DNA of 42,078 nucleotides from an uncultured Lachnospiraceae bacterium (GTDB lineage Bacteria; Bacillota; Clostridia; Lachnospirales; Lachnospiraceae), in NCBI GenBank assembly GCA_910589105.1, contig CAJUST010000022.1:1-42078 (forward strand). The letters run 5' to 3'. Below the pieces are notes generated by a model, which saw only the letters and a list, made by a program, of their open reading frames with translations, had not been told where the DNA came from and ran no database searches. This document shows positions 9,561-18,500 of this stretch, piece after piece; within the stretch, counting starts at the first letter, position 1; each line of letters opens with the position of its first letter. A program made the position numbers and the translations under genes.

Positions 9561-10211
9561 TTGGACGCGTTTTTAGAATTAGAAAAATATAAAAAATTTT
9601 TAGATGAAGGCGTAATATCCGAAAATGAGTTTCGCAGGGTGAAGCAGAAAATATTAGGGTTAAAAACAGACGAAGAAAAAGAATTGGAACAACAGAGAGA
9701 AGATGCATTAGAAGAAATTAGAAGATCCCGTCTAAAAGAGGACGACAAAGAACCGCCTTCCGAGGAAGAAGAATTATTGACAAGAGAGCAGGACAATTTG
9801 GAACGGCTGCGTCAGTTACAGTATGAAAAAACATTTTCGGAAGAAAAAGCAAGGGAAAAAGCCCGTTTAGAGGCTATGGAAGAATCACAGAGCCGGCAGC
9901 GCGCAAAGCAGCGGGAGGCAGTCAGAGGATTTACCGGAACAATAGGGTCTGCGATCCGGACAATATTTTTATGGGCTGTGACCGTATTTTGCCTGTTGGA
10001 ATGTATAGGCTGTATGATTGGCCTCGCAGAAGGCAGCGCTGCGTTTAATTTTGTGACAGGAATTTTTATGTTTATTTTTGCAATACTGGCATGTCCGTTA
10101 ATTACAAAAAAAACAAAGGATATTCCGAAATTGCAGGCATATTATTCCTATAAATCCATTCTGGTATTTGCGCTTATCGTTCTATTTTTTGTCTTGATCG
10201 TGATTTTATAA
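9561..10211 (+). CDS. Membrane protein with N-terminal SHOCT-like motif
   Basis: Protein of 216 residues starting at TTG 9561. The start is supported by a perfect AAGGAGGT at 9546-9553, 7 bases upstream and inside the end of the previous gene. Residues about 4-34 form a SHOCT-like motif (KYKKFLDEGVISENEFRRVK) close in sequence to the C terminus of the SPFH protein. A highly charged coiled coil follows to about residue 125, then three hydrophobic segments (about 134-155, 158-177 and 194-215). I do not recognise a named family beyond SHOCT. Tight coupling suggests it works with the SPFH protein at the membrane; that is inference. A strong terminator follows. Confidence 0.65.
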   Translation: MDAFLELEKYKKFLDEGVISENEFRRVKQKILGLKTDEEKELEQQREDALEEIRRSRLKEDDKEPPSEEEELLTREQDNLERLRQLQYEKTFSEEKAREKARLEAMEESQSRQRAKQREAVRGFTGTIGSAIRTIFLWAVTVFCLLECIGCMIGLAEGSAAFNFVTGIFMFIFAILACPLITKKTKDIPKLQAYYSYKSILVFALIVLFFVLIVIL

Positions 10212-10229
10212 CGTTATGGCAAAAGCCCC

Positions 10230-10272
10230 ATTCCCCAAAAAGCGGATTGTTTTTGGGGAATTTTTGTGTTTT
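10230..10272 (+). terminator. Rho-independent terminator
   Basis: A 12-bp perfect stem, ATTCCCCAAAAA (10230-10241) with its complement at 10250-10261, has an 8-base loop and is followed by TTTTGTGTTTT. It ends the operon of the SPFH and SHOCT proteins. The rest of the 366-base gap before pth holds only the pth promoter. Confidence 0.85.
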
Positions 10273-10401
10273 GTCCAGAAGGGCATTGGTCTGTAAGACA
10301 GTTTCGCAAACGCGTGAATGGGTAAAAAGAAAAGCGTTTCGGAATTATCATTTTGTAAATGGCGCATTTATTCGCCGGCTATGCTGCAACTGTATATTTG
10401 G

Positions 10402-10429
10402 TTGCAAAATCTTTAAAATGCGTTATAAT
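10402..10429 (+). promoter_or_regulatory. Promoter for pth-mfd
   Basis: TTGCAA at 10402-10407, a 16-base spacer and TATAAT at 10424-10429, about 150 bases upstream of the pth start. No other strong site lies between it and the gene. Confidence 0.6.
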
Positions 10430-10577
10430 TTGAAACAAAGATTTAGAACAAATGAAACGGCATGAAACATAGAAACAGCGGACTTAAAAAGAAGCGCCTA
10501 AAATTAAAATGGAGCGTATGATGTGGAATTTAATGAGAAAAATACAAACAGGAAGGAAGCATGTGGAGGAAGGAATC

Positions 10578-11153
10578 ATGTATGTAATTGCAGGACTGGG
10601 GAACCCTGAGCGGAAGTATGAAAATACACGCCATAATATCGGTTTTGAAGTTATGGATGCTTTAGCGGAGAAATATAATATCAATATGAACATTAGGAAA
10701 CACAAAGCGATCTGTGGGACGGGAATGGTGGCAGGCGTAAAAACGCTGTTGGTAAAACCACAGACATATATGAATTTAAGCGGGGACAGCATTGCCCAAA
10801 TCCTACAGTTTTATAAACTGGATGCGCAAGAACAGTTAATTGTAGTTTTTGACGACATAAGCCTTGAACCGGGAAAGATCCGCATCCGCAAAAAAGGAAG
10901 CGCCGGAGGGCACAATGGGATAAAAAGCATAATTGAACGGACAGGCAGCAGCGGCTTTTCAAGAATCAAAGTCGGCGTCGGCGCAAAACCGGAAGGCTTT
11001 GATTTGGCGGATTATGTGTTAGGGCATTTTTCAAAAAACGAACGGAACTTAATAGAGCCTGCCATTGCCGATGCCGTCTGCGCGGCAGGCTATATGGTAA
11101 ACGGTGAGACAGAACGGGCAATGAATGAGTTTAATGCAAAGAAACGGGAGTAA
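10578..11153 (+). CDS. pth: Peptidyl-tRNA hydrolase
   Basis: Cytoplasmic enzyme that releases tRNA from peptidyl-tRNA dropped by ribosomes. The 191 residues match the usual length. Visible hallmarks are the N-terminal IAGLGNPERKYENTRHNIGF, containing the Asn and the catalytic His, then KPQTYMNLSG, DDISLEPGKIRIRKKGSAGGH and NGIKSI. The frame extends upstream to 10509, but ATG 10578 has GGAGG at 10565-10569 and gives the family's standard N terminus. mfd begins two bases after the stop, the conserved pth-mfd arrangement of Firmicutes. Confidence 0.97.
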   Translation: MYVIAGLGNPERKYENTRHNIGFEVMDALAEKYNINMNIRKHKAICGTGMVAGVKTLLVKPQTYMNLSGDSIAQILQFYKLDAQEQLIVVFDDISLEPGKIRIRKKGSAGGHNGIKSIIERTGSSGFSRIKVGVGAKPEGFDLADYVLGHFSKNERNLIEPAIADAVCAAGYMVNGETERAMNEFNAKKRE

Positions 11154-11154
11154 T

Positions 11155-14100
11155 ATGAAAGCATTTTTAGAACCGCTGCAATCGTTAGAGGAAGTCAAAC
11201 GGGTAGAAGCGCAGCTAAAAAAGGGAGCCGGAATCCAGATGGTCTCCGGTTGTATTGATTCACAAAAACCACATTTCATGTTTGGGATTGGCAATAATTT
11301 TCCGGTGAAGATTATTGTCACTTTTCACGAACAAAAAGCGCGGGAATTGTTAGAGGAATACCGTTTTTTCGAAAAAGACGCAGTCTATTATCCCGCAAAA
11401 GACATCTTGTTTTACCAGTCTGATTTACATGGAAACGTTTTAGCGAGGGAGCGCGCGCTTGCATTAAAGGCAATAGCGGAACAAAGTAAAATTACGTTGA
11501 TTACGACATACGATGCGTTGATGAACCGTATGCAGAAACCGGAGAAAATTTTTAGCGCGGCGGCAGTGTATCGTGTGGGCGATGAAGTTGAGTTGGAAAA
11601 GTTAAAGAAGCGGCTTGTGGCAATGGGCTATGAATCCGTGTATCAGATTGAAGCGTCTGGCCAGTTTGCAGTGCGCGGCGGCATTATAGATGTTTTTCCA
11701 TTGACGGAAGAAAATCCTTACCGGATAGAGCTTTGGGGCGATGAGATTGATTCCTTGCGCAGTTTTGATGCAGAAAGCCAGCGTTCAATAGAAAATCTGG
11801 AAGAAATAAAAATATACCCTGCCGCCGAATTGATTTTGACGGAACAGGAAATAGAAAAAGGCGTGAAACGGATTCAAACCGATGCAAAAAAACTTTATCA
11901 AACGTATCGTAAAGAAATGAAAACAGAAGAAGCCGCCCGGATAAAACAAGCTTGTGAGGAATTTACAGAAGAAATTCAGGAGCTAAGGAAAATGGGCGGC
12001 ATTGATGCGTATTTGTCTTATTTTGCAGATGAAACTGTTTCACTTTTGGATTATTTTGATGTAGGGCAAACGCTTATATTTTTAGATGAACCCGCAAGAT
12101 GCGCGGAGCGGGGGCGGGTCACGGAGCAGGAATTTTCAGAAAGCATGAAACAGCGTTTAGAAAAAGGATATATCCTGCCAAAACAGATGGAGACGCTTTA
12201 TTCCTGTGAAGAAACGGCGGCAAAATTAAAGAAGCGGCGCGGCGTTGCATTAGCGGCATTAGAATCCACGGGAAATGAATTTGACATAAAAAACCATTAT
12301 GGGATAGCGGCGAGGAGCATAGCGGCTTATCACAACAGTTTTGAGCTTCTGGTGAAAGATTTAAAAACGTATAAAAAAAAGGGGTATGCTGTGATTTTGC
12401 TTTCCGGTTCCCGCACAAGGGCGAAACGGCTTGCCAACGATTTGATGATGGAAGGGTTAAATTGTTTTTATTCTGAAAATTATGATCAGGCGGCAAAAGC
12501 AGGTGAAATTATTGCTTTTTATGGGAAGGTGAAGCGTGGATATGAGTATCCGCTTTTGTCATTTGCCGTAATTTCGGAAAGCGACATTTTTGGAACGGAA
12601 AAAAAGAAAAAAAAGAAGAAAAAAATCTATGAGGGCGATAAAATTGCCAGTTTTTCGGAACTTTCACCCGGCGATTATGTGGTGCATGAAAACCATGGGC
12701 TTGGCATTTTCCGCGGGATAGAAAAAATCGAAGTCGATAAGACGGTGAAAGATTATATCAAAATAGAATATGACAAGGGCAGCAGCCTTTATATTTTGGC
12801 TACGCAGTCGGACGTTTTACAAAAATATGCAGGCTCAGATGCGAAACGCCCGAAATTAAACAAACTAGGCGGTCAGGAATGGCGCAAGACAAAGACGAGG
12901 GTTCAGGGAGCCGTGAAAGAAATTGCGGCGGATTTGGTGGAGCTGTATGCGAAACGCCAGCAAAAAGAAGGATACGCATACGGTCCGGACACTGTCTGGC
13001 AGCGGGAGTTTGAAGAAATGTTCCCGTTTGAGGAAACAGAGGATCAGGAAGCGGCGATAGAAGCGGCAAAACGGGACATGGAAAGCAAAAAAATTATGGA
13101 TCGCCTGATTTGCGGCGATGTAGGATATGGAAAGACGGAAATTGCCATCCGGGCGGCGTTTAAAGCGGTTCAAGAAGGAAAACAAGTCGTTTATTTAGTC
13201 CCGACGACGATTTTGGCGCAGCAGCACTATAATACATTTGTCCAGAGAATGAAAGATTTTCCGGTTACGGTGGATTTGCTCTGCCGTTTCAGGAGTGGGG
13301 CGGAACAGAAAAAAACGATAGAAGAATTAAAACGCGGCATGGTGGACATAGTTGTCGGAACGCATAGGATTCTGTCAAAAGATGTGGCATTTAAAGATTT
13401 AGGGCTTTTAATTATTGATGAAGAACAGCGGTTTGGCGTAGCGCATAAAGAAAAAATCAAACAACTGAAATTCTCCGTAGACGTGCTGACATTAACGGCG
13501 ACGCCGATTCCAAGAACGCTTCATATGAGCTTAATTGGCATTCGGGACATGAGCGTATTAGAAGAACCGCCGTTAGACCGTCTGCCAATCCAGACGTATG
13601 TTATGGAATATAATGAAGAAATGGCGCGGGAAGCAATCGCGCGGGAGCTTGCAAGGGAAGGGCAGGTGTATTATGTCTTTAACCGCGTAAAGCAGATTGC
13701 CGACATAACGGCAAAAATAGCGTCGCTTGTGCCGGAAGCGTCAGTGGAATATGCGCATGGGCAGATGAATGAGAGGGAATTAGAAGCGATTATGTACCGG
13801 TTTATCAATGGGGAAATTGACGTGCTTGTTTCTACGACAATTATTGAAACAGGTCTTGACATTTCAAATGTCAATACCATTATAATCCATGATGCGGACA
13901 ATATGGGGTTATCCCAGCTCTACCAGCTCCGTGGCAGGGTTGGGAGGTCAAACCGCACTTCGTATGCGTTTTTGATGTATAGAAGGAATAAAATGTTAAA
14001 AGAGGTGGCGGAAAGGCGCCTTGCCGCGATAAAAGAATATACGGAGCTTGGCAGTGGGTTTAAGATTGCTATGCGTGATCTGGAAATCCGCGGCGCAGGC

Positions 14101-14673
14101 AGCCTGCTTGGCGAAGCGCAGCATGGGCACATGGAAGCCGTCGGTTATGATTTATATTGTAAAATGCTTAATGAGGCAGTTAAGCAGGCAAAAGGCATTA
14201 AGACGGAAGAAAGTTTTGAGACGGCTGTCGATTTGGATATTGACGCATATATTCCAGTGGGCTATATCCCGAATGAAGCGCAGAAATTAGATATTTATAA
14301 ACGGATTGCGGGAATTGGGAATGAAGAGGAACGAGATGAAATGCTCGAAGAATTAATTGACCGTTTTGGCGAGCCGCCAAAATCCGCGCAAAATCTTTTA
14401 AAGTTAGCGGAACTAAAAGCGGCGGCCCACAGGCATTATTTTACGGAAGTGACGCAAAAAGGAGACGAAGTCCGCTTTACGTTTTATGAACGCGCAAAAG
14501 TTAATCCGGTGAATATACCGGAATTTGTCGCGCAGTTTAATGGCAATATGAAGTTTTACGCGGATAAAAAGATGCCGTATTTTGTTTACCAGTTAAAAAG
14601 AAATTCCAGAGTAAAAGAGAGCGCGGTAAGCGTCGTAGAACAGGTGATGAATAAGGCGGATATGCTTCTTTGA
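11155..14673 (+). CDS. mfd: Transcription-repair coupling factor Mfd
   Basis: Large ATP-dependent translocase of 1172 residues that pushes stalled RNA polymerase off damaged DNA and recruits UvrA. The UvrB-like N-terminal domain is about 1-350. The CarD-like polymerase-interacting domain begins near 495 (LSPGDYVVHENHGLGIFRGI). The helicase motor has Walker A GDVGYGKTE near 654-662, DEEQRFG near 755, and later TTIIETGLDISNVNTIIIHDAD and QLRGRVGRS. The TRG and C-terminal D7 regions follow. ATG 11155 is chosen over the upstream-extended frame because it has a CGGGAG ribosome site inside the pth end. An oddity is a run of eight lysines at residues 483-490, encoded by an almost pure A tract (12599-12625) in the linker before the CarD domain. 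Confidence 0.97.
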   Translation: MKAFLEPLQSLEEVKRVEAQLKKGAGIQMVSGCIDSQKPHFMFGIGNNFPVKIIVTFHEQKARELLEEYRFFEKDAVYYPAKDILFYQSDLHGNVLARERALALKAIAEQSKITLITTYDALMNRMQKPEKIFSAAAVYRVGDEVELEKLKKRLVAMGYESVYQIEASGQFAVRGGIIDVFPLTEENPYRIELWGDEIDSLRSFDAESQRSIENLEEIKIYPAAELILTEQEIEKGVKRIQTDAKKLYQTYRKEMKTEEAARIKQACEEFTEEIQELRKMGGIDAYLSYFADETVSLLDYFDVGQTLIFLDEPARCAERGRVTEQEFSESMKQRLEKGYILPKQMETLYSCEETAAKLKKRRGVALAALESTGNEFDIKNHYGIAARSIAAYHNSFELLVKDLKTYKKKGYAVILLSGSRTRAKRLANDLMMEGLNCFYSENYDQAAKAGEIIAFYGKVKRGYEYPLLSFAVISESDIFGTEKKKKKKKKIYEGDKIASFSELSPGDYVVHENHGLGIFRGIEKIEVDKTVKDYIKIEYDKGSSLYILATQSDVLQKYAGSDAKRPKLNKLGGQEWRKTKTRVQGAVKEIAADLVELYAKRQQKEGYAYGPDTVWQREFEEMFPFEETEDQEAAIEAAKRDMESKKIMDRLICGDVGYGKTEIAIRAAFKAVQEGKQVVYLVPTTILAQQHYNTFVQRMKDFPVTVDLLCRFRSGAEQKKTIEELKRGMVDIVVGTHRILSKDVAFKDLGLLIIDEEQRFGVAHKEKIKQLKFSVDVLTLTATPIPRTLHMSLIGIRDMSVLEEPPLDRLPIQTYVMEYNEEMAREAIARELAREGQVYYVFNRVKQIADITAKIASLVPEASVEYAHGQMNERELEAIMYRFINGEIDVLVSTTIIETGLDISNVNTIIIHDADNMGLSQLYQLRGRVGRSNRTSYAFLMYRRNKMLKEVAERRLAAIKEYTELGSGFKIAMRDLEIRGAGSLLGEAQHGHMEAVGYDLYCKMLNEAVKQAKGIKTEESFETAVDLDIDAYIPVGYIPNEAQKLDIYKRIAGIGNEEERDEMLEELIDRFGEPPKSAQNLLKLAELKAAAHRHYFTEVTQKGDEVRFTFYERAKVNPVNIPEFVAQFNGNMKFYADKKMPYFVYQLKRNSRVKESAVSVVEQVMNKADMLL

Positions 14674-14760
14674 TTTTTCGGTTTAACGGCGTAGAGGATG
14701 CGGGGGTTATGCTGTGTGATATTTCATCATAAGATTATTTTGAAAAAATGATGAAAAATC

Positions 14761-14789
14761 TTGCGGCAGTCCATAAAAAGAACTATAAT
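14761..14789 (+). promoter_or_regulatory. Promoter for the PrsA-like lipoprotein
   Basis: TTGCGG at 14761-14766, a 17-base spacer and TATAAT at 14784-14789. A short perfect inverted repeat (CTGGCA, three bases, TGCCAG) at 14801-14815 sits in the leader just before AGGAGG, and could be an operator or a small hairpin near the ribosome site. Confidence 0.6.
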
Positions 14790-14831
14790 AGGAGAAGCGA
14801 CTGGCAAACTGCCAGATTTTAGGAGGAACAT

Positions 14832-16067
14832 ATGAAAAGTAAGAAGTTAATGACAATTCTAATTGCAGGCGCTGCGCTTATGGGAGCGACGTTTGGCGGC
14901 TGTGGGAATCCGGTTAATGATGATGCAGTATTTGCAACTTTAGACGATACGAAAATTACGATGGGCGTTGCGAACTTTTTTGCCAAGTACCAGCAGGTAA
15001 TGTATGATACTTCTTTTATGGGGTATTATGGGGAAGATATGTGGAATAATGATTTATATGGCAATGGCAGCGCGCTTAAGGAAGATGTGAAGAATAATGT
15101 GGCGGAAGACTTACAGAAGCTGTATTTGTTAAAGGCGCATATGGAAGAATATGGCATATCCATTAGTGAAGATGAGGAAGCGGCTCTTGCTAAAGCGGTG
15201 GATAATTTTATAGCGGACAATTCAAAGGCGGCGATCCGGCAGATAGGAGCCGAGAATAAAGAGAACGCGATTGAGATGCTGCGGCTGCGGACGATTGAGA
15301 AGAAAATGCGCGACCGGATTATCCAAGATGCGGATACGACGGTGTCGGACGAGGAAGCGGCCCAGAGGACGTTTAGTTATCTGCAAATCAGCACAGCGGC
15401 CCATACAGATGAAAATAATAATCAGGTAGAGTATACAGAAGAAGAAAAGGCGGGTCTAAAGACTGTTGCGGAAGGAATTGCCGCATCTTCTCCAGAGACG
15501 TTTGAGACGGCTGTGACAGATTCAGGGTATACGTTAAATACGGCTTCTTATGGTTCGGCGGAAGATGAAAATGCGTCGATGGATAAAGCGGTGTTAGAAG
15601 CGGCGGATGCGCTTACTGAAGGGCAGATTTCCGGTGTGGTTGAGACGGACAGCGCGTATTATGTGCTCCGGCTGGATAAAGCGTTTGATGAGGAAGCGAC
15701 GGCTTCTAAGAGGGAAGAGCTGATTAAAGAGAAGCAGGAAAATTACTATACAGATGTGATAGATGGCTGGAAAGATGAATCTAAGTGGGAAATTAATGAA
15801 AGTGAATGGGAAAAGGTGACGTTTGAGGAGTATTTTAAACTTCCGGAGGAAGAAGACACGGAGAGTTTAAGTGAAGAATCGACGGAGAGTGGGAATGCGG
15901 CGGAGAACGCAACGGAGAATGCGGCGGATAATCCGGTGGAGAATGCAACGGAAAATCCGCTGGATGATGGGAGCGCGGCAGAGAATACAGCGGAAAATCC
16001 GGCGGATAATATGACGGAAGGTGAAGATCCAGCAGAAAATGAAAATTCGAATGATGTTGAGCAGTAG
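14832..16067 (+). CDS. PrsA/SurA-like peptidyl-prolyl isomerase lipoprotein
   Basis: Lipid-anchored extracytoplasmic foldase of 411 residues. The signal peptide ends in a lipobox FGGC with the cysteine at residue 24. A SurA-like chaperone domain follows (about 30-180, DTTVSDEEA). A divergent parvulin-like rotamase region (about 180-295) includes the typical closing motif LTEGQISGVVETDSAYYVLRL. The last 65 residues are a low-complexity Asn/Glu/Ala tail built from short repeats such as ENATENAADNP, unusual for PrsA and probably disordered. It has its own promoter and a strong terminator, so it is monocistronic. Whether the rotamase site is active cannot be judged by eye. Confidence 0.8.
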   Translation: MKSKKLMTILIAGAALMGATFGGCGNPVNDDAVFATLDDTKITMGVANFFAKYQQVMYDTSFMGYYGEDMWNNDLYGNGSALKEDVKNNVAEDLQKLYLLKAHMEEYGISISEDEEAALAKAVDNFIADNSKAAIRQIGAENKENAIEMLRLRTIEKKMRDRIIQDADTTVSDEEAAQRTFSYLQISTAAHTDENNNQVEYTEEEKAGLKTVAEGIAASSPETFETAVTDSGYTLNTASYGSAEDENASMDKAVLEAADALTEGQISGVVETDSAYYVLRLDKAFDEEATASKREELIKEKQENYYTDVIDGWKDESKWEINESEWEKVTFEEYFKLPEEEDTESLSEESTESGNAAENATENAADNPVENATENPLDDGSAAENTAENPADNMTEGEDPAENENSNDVEQ

Positions 16068-16076
16068 GAGAGTAAG

Positions 16077-16103
16077 CCCTTCGCCGTGAGGCGGGGGGTT
16101 TTT
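16077..16103 (+). terminator. Rho-independent terminator
   Basis: Nine-bp stem CCCTTCGCC (16077-16085) with GGCGGGGGG (16090-16098), two G-U pairs and a GTGA tetraloop, then TTTTT. It lies 10 bases after the PrsA-like gene stop. Confidence 0.85.
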
Positions 16104-16119
16104 GCGGCTTACGGACGTC

Positions 16120-16252
16120 GGGCAGCAGATGACATTTGCCGCTGGGAGCGCTTTCGCTTGTTGACGCTCGCAGCGGATACTAAGACGCCAAAATACGGCG
16201 TCTAAGTACCGGCGGCGTCAAAAATCCCTGCGGCAAATGGCATCTGCTGTCC
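16120..16252. repeat. Cloverleaf-forming inverted-repeat element
   Basis: A 133-base element closed by a 23-bp outer inverted repeat (16120-16142 with 16230-16252, 21 of 23 paired). Inside are two further hairpins: one with 10-bp arms GCTGGGAGCG and CGCTCGCAGC (16141-16175, one mismatch), and one with an AGACGCC/GGCGTCT core (16183-16189 with 16197-16203) extended on both sides. It encodes nothing visible. It resembles a REP- or MITE-like structured intergenic element. No target-site duplication is evident to me. Confidence 0.65.
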
Positions 16253-16350
16253 AACTGTGTTTGGGGACGGGAAGTGGGTTCTGTTGTTTTTCACATTTTG
16301 GGGACAGTCGGTAAGTGTCGGTGGTCGGCAGTGTTTTGGAGATTGTCAGT

Positions 16351-16614
16351 AAGTGTCATTTGGCTATTGTATTTTGGATGCAGTAAGTAAGTGTTATTTG
16401 GCTATTGTATTTTGGATGCAGTAAGTAAGTGTCATTTGGCTATTGTATTTTGGATGCAGTAAGTAAGTGTTATTTGGCTATTGTATTTTGGATGCAGTAA
16501 GTAAGTGTTATTTGGCTATTGTGTTTTGGATGCAGTAAGTAAGTGTTATTTGGCTATTGTATTTTGGATGCAGTAGGTAAGTGTCATTTGGCTATTGTAT
16601 TTTGAGGGTAATAA
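16351..16614. repeat. 38-bp tandem repeat array, about seven copies
   Basis: Near-identical head-to-tail units begin at 16351, 16389, 16427, 16465, 16503, 16541 and 16579, each AAGTGT(T/C)ATTTGGCTATT and onward, with an exact 38-base period. The last copy diverges after about 25 bases. Variation is limited to a few sites (T/C at position 7, one A-to-G, one A-to-G near the end of copy 6). The + strand has almost no C. The period is not a multiple of three and there are no unique spacers, so it is neither coding nor CRISPR. Confidence 0.95.
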
Positions 16615-16742
16615 GTAGGGTTGCTGGTTCTGGATTGGGGAATAGAGGGGGGGAGATTTTTTGGTGGGGCGTGTATGTTTGTATGGGGGTATTGGGCATT
16701 CTTTAATTAGGGTGATTTTTAGATGGAAAGAAGGGGATTGCG
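16615..16742. other. G/T-rich leader of the ABC exporter operon
   Basis: The + strand here is strongly purine/keto biased, with G runs (GGGG, a run of seven G, GGGG) and almost no C. I see no clear sigma-A promoter. AAGGGG at 16732-16737 serves as the ribosome site for the ABC gene at 16743. Confidence 0.5.
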
Positions 16743-18500
16743 ATGCGGCATCTTTTGGTTTATTTGAAGGAATATAAGAAGGAGTGCGTGTTGGCGCCGT
16801 TGTTTAAGATGTTGGAGGCGGTTTTTGAGCTGCTTGCGCCGTTGGTGATGGCGGCGGTGATTGATGTGGGGATTGCTGGCAGGGATACGGATTATATTGT
16901 GAAGATGTGTTTGGTTATGGTTCTGCTTGGCGTGGTTGGGCTGGTTTGTTCGGTGACGGCGCAGTATTTTTCGGCGAAGGCGGCTTGTGGGTTTGGGACG
17001 AAGGTTCGTCATGCGTTGTTTGGGCATATTCAGAGGTTTTCTTTTACGAGTTTGGATCGGGCGGGGACTTCGGCGCTGATTACTCGTATGACGAGTGACG
17101 TGAATCAGGTTCAGAATGGCGTGAATATGGTGTTGCGGCTGTTTTTGCGTTCTCCGTTTATTGTGGTCGGGGCTATGGGAATGGCGTTTACGATTGATGT
17201 GAAGTCGGCGCTGTTTTTTGTGGCTGCAATTCCTCTGCTGTCGGCGGTGGTGTTTGCGGTGATGTATGTGAGTATTCCTTTGTATAGAAAGGTTCAGGAA
17301 AGATTGGATGCGGTGACGCTTTATACGCGGGAAAATTTGACGGGTGTGCGGGTGATTCGGGCGTTTCATCTGGAAAGGGAGGAACGGAAAGCGTTTGGGG
17401 AACGGAATCAGATGCTTACGGATATGCAGATGTTTGTGGGGAAGATTTCGGGGCTTATGAATCCGGTGACGTTTTTTCTGGTGAATGCTGTGACTGTCGG
17501 GCTGATTTATCAGGGGGCAATTCAGGTGGACGCTGGGGTGATTACGCAGGGAGAAGTGGTGGCTCTGGTGAATTATATGGGGCAGATTTTGGTGGAGCTG
17601 ATTAAGTTTGCAAATCTGATTGTGACGATTACGAAAGCGATTGCCTGCGGAAACCGGATTTGGGGCGTGTTTGAATTGCCGGAGGGGGAACGGGAGATTT
17701 CGTATCCGCCACAGCAAAAAGAACCGAAAACGGAAGATGAAATGGTTATGTTCTCGCATGTCTGCCTGACGTATGAAACGGCAGGGGCGGAATCTTTGAC
17801 GGATATTAGTTTTACGGCGAAAAAAGGGGAGACGATCGGCGTAATTGGGGGGACTGGTTCGGGGAAAACTTCTTTGGCGCATTTGATTCCGGCTTTTTAT
17901 CCGCATACGAAGGGAGAGATCCGTATTGACGGGAAGGATATTCTTTCTTATTCGAAAGAGGAGCTGCGTCGGAAGGTGGGCATTGTTATGCAAAAGCCGG
18001 TTTTGTTTCAGGGGACGATTCGTGAGAACTTGCTCTGGGGCAAAAAGGATGCGGCGGATGCGGAGCTTTTGGAAGCTTTAAAAACGGCTCAGGCGTATGA
18101 AGTGGTGGAGAAGAAGGAAGGGAAGCTGTCTGAGGAAGTGGCTCAGGGCGGAAAGAATTTTTCCGGAGGGCAGCGCCAGCGGTTGACGATTGCAAGGGCG
18201 CTTGTCAAACAGCCTGAAATTTTGATTTTGGACGATAGCGCTTCGGCGCTGGATTATGCGACGGATGCGGCGCTTCGGCGGGCGATTGCGGGCATGGAGA
18301 GCCAGCCGACGGTGTTTATTGTGTCTCAGCGCGCTTCTTCTATTCAGTATGCAGATAAGATTTTGGTGTTGGACGATGGGAAATTGGCGGGAGTTGGCGC
18401 GCATTCAGAGCTTTTAGAAAATTGTGGCGTTTATCGGGAAATTTATTATTCGCAATTTCCGGAAAAAGCGGGCCAGAAAGGAGTGGCAGTCAGTGTATAA
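16743..18500 (+). CDS. ABC exporter half-transporter, degenerate ATP site subunit
   Basis: Fused permease-ATPase of 585 residues, one half of a heterodimeric multidrug- or peptide-type exporter. About six membrane segments fill the first 310 residues. The ATPase domain has Walker A GGTGSGKTS, an intact signature FSGGQRQR, and Walker B ILILDDSASALD. Asp replaces the catalytic Glu after Walker B, and Gln replaces the switch His (VSQRASSI). These two changes mark the subunit that carries the degenerate site, as in TM287/288-type exporters. Codon use is odd: the first half is heavily G- and T-ended compared with neighbouring genes. It overlaps the next gene by 8 bases. Confidence 0.9.
   Translation: MRHLLVYLKEYKKECVLAPLFKMLEAVFELLAPLVMAAVIDVGIAGRDTDYIVKMCLVMVLLGVVGLVCSVTAQYFSAKAACGFGTKVRHALFGHIQRFSFTSLDRAGTSALITRMTSDVNQVQNGVNMVLRLFLRSPFIVVGAMGMAFTIDVKSALFFVAAIPLLSAVVFAVMYVSIPLYRKVQERLDAVTLYTRENLTGVRVIRAFHLEREERKAFGERNQMLTDMQMFVGKISGLMNPVTFFLVNAVTVGLIYQGAIQVDAGVITQGEVVALVNYMGQILVELIKFANLIVTITKAIACGNRIWGVFELPEGEREISYPPQQKEPKTEDEMVMFSHVCLTYETAGAESLTDISFTAKKGETIGVIGGTGSGKTSLAHLIPAFYPHTKGEIRIDGKDILSYSKEELRRKVGIVMQKPVLFQGTIRENLLWGKKDAADAELLEALKTAQAYEVVEKKEGKLSEEVAQGGKNFSGGQRQRLTIARALVKQPEILILDDSASALDYATDAALRRAIAGMESQPTVFIVSQRASSIQYADKILVLDDGKLAGVGAHSELLENCGVYREIYYSQFPEKAGQKGVAVSV

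Noticed and set aside
10247..10465. 72-codon frame between the terminator and the pth promoter
   Set aside because: It begins inside the terminator hairpin and has no ribosome site or family resemblance.
12599..12625. Possible programmed frameshift at the A tract in mfd
   Set aside because: The Mfd frame is intact on both sides and there is no alternative product of interest; treated as a lysine-rich linker.
16351..16614. Possible CRISPR array
   Set aside because: Units are contiguous with no unique spacers and there are no cas genes.
16719..17993. 424-codon frame on the minus strand opposite the first ABC gene
   Set aside because: Its product is low-complexity His/Arg/Asn/Pro text with no motif; it exists because the G/T-biased + strand lacks the triplets that give stops on the other strand.
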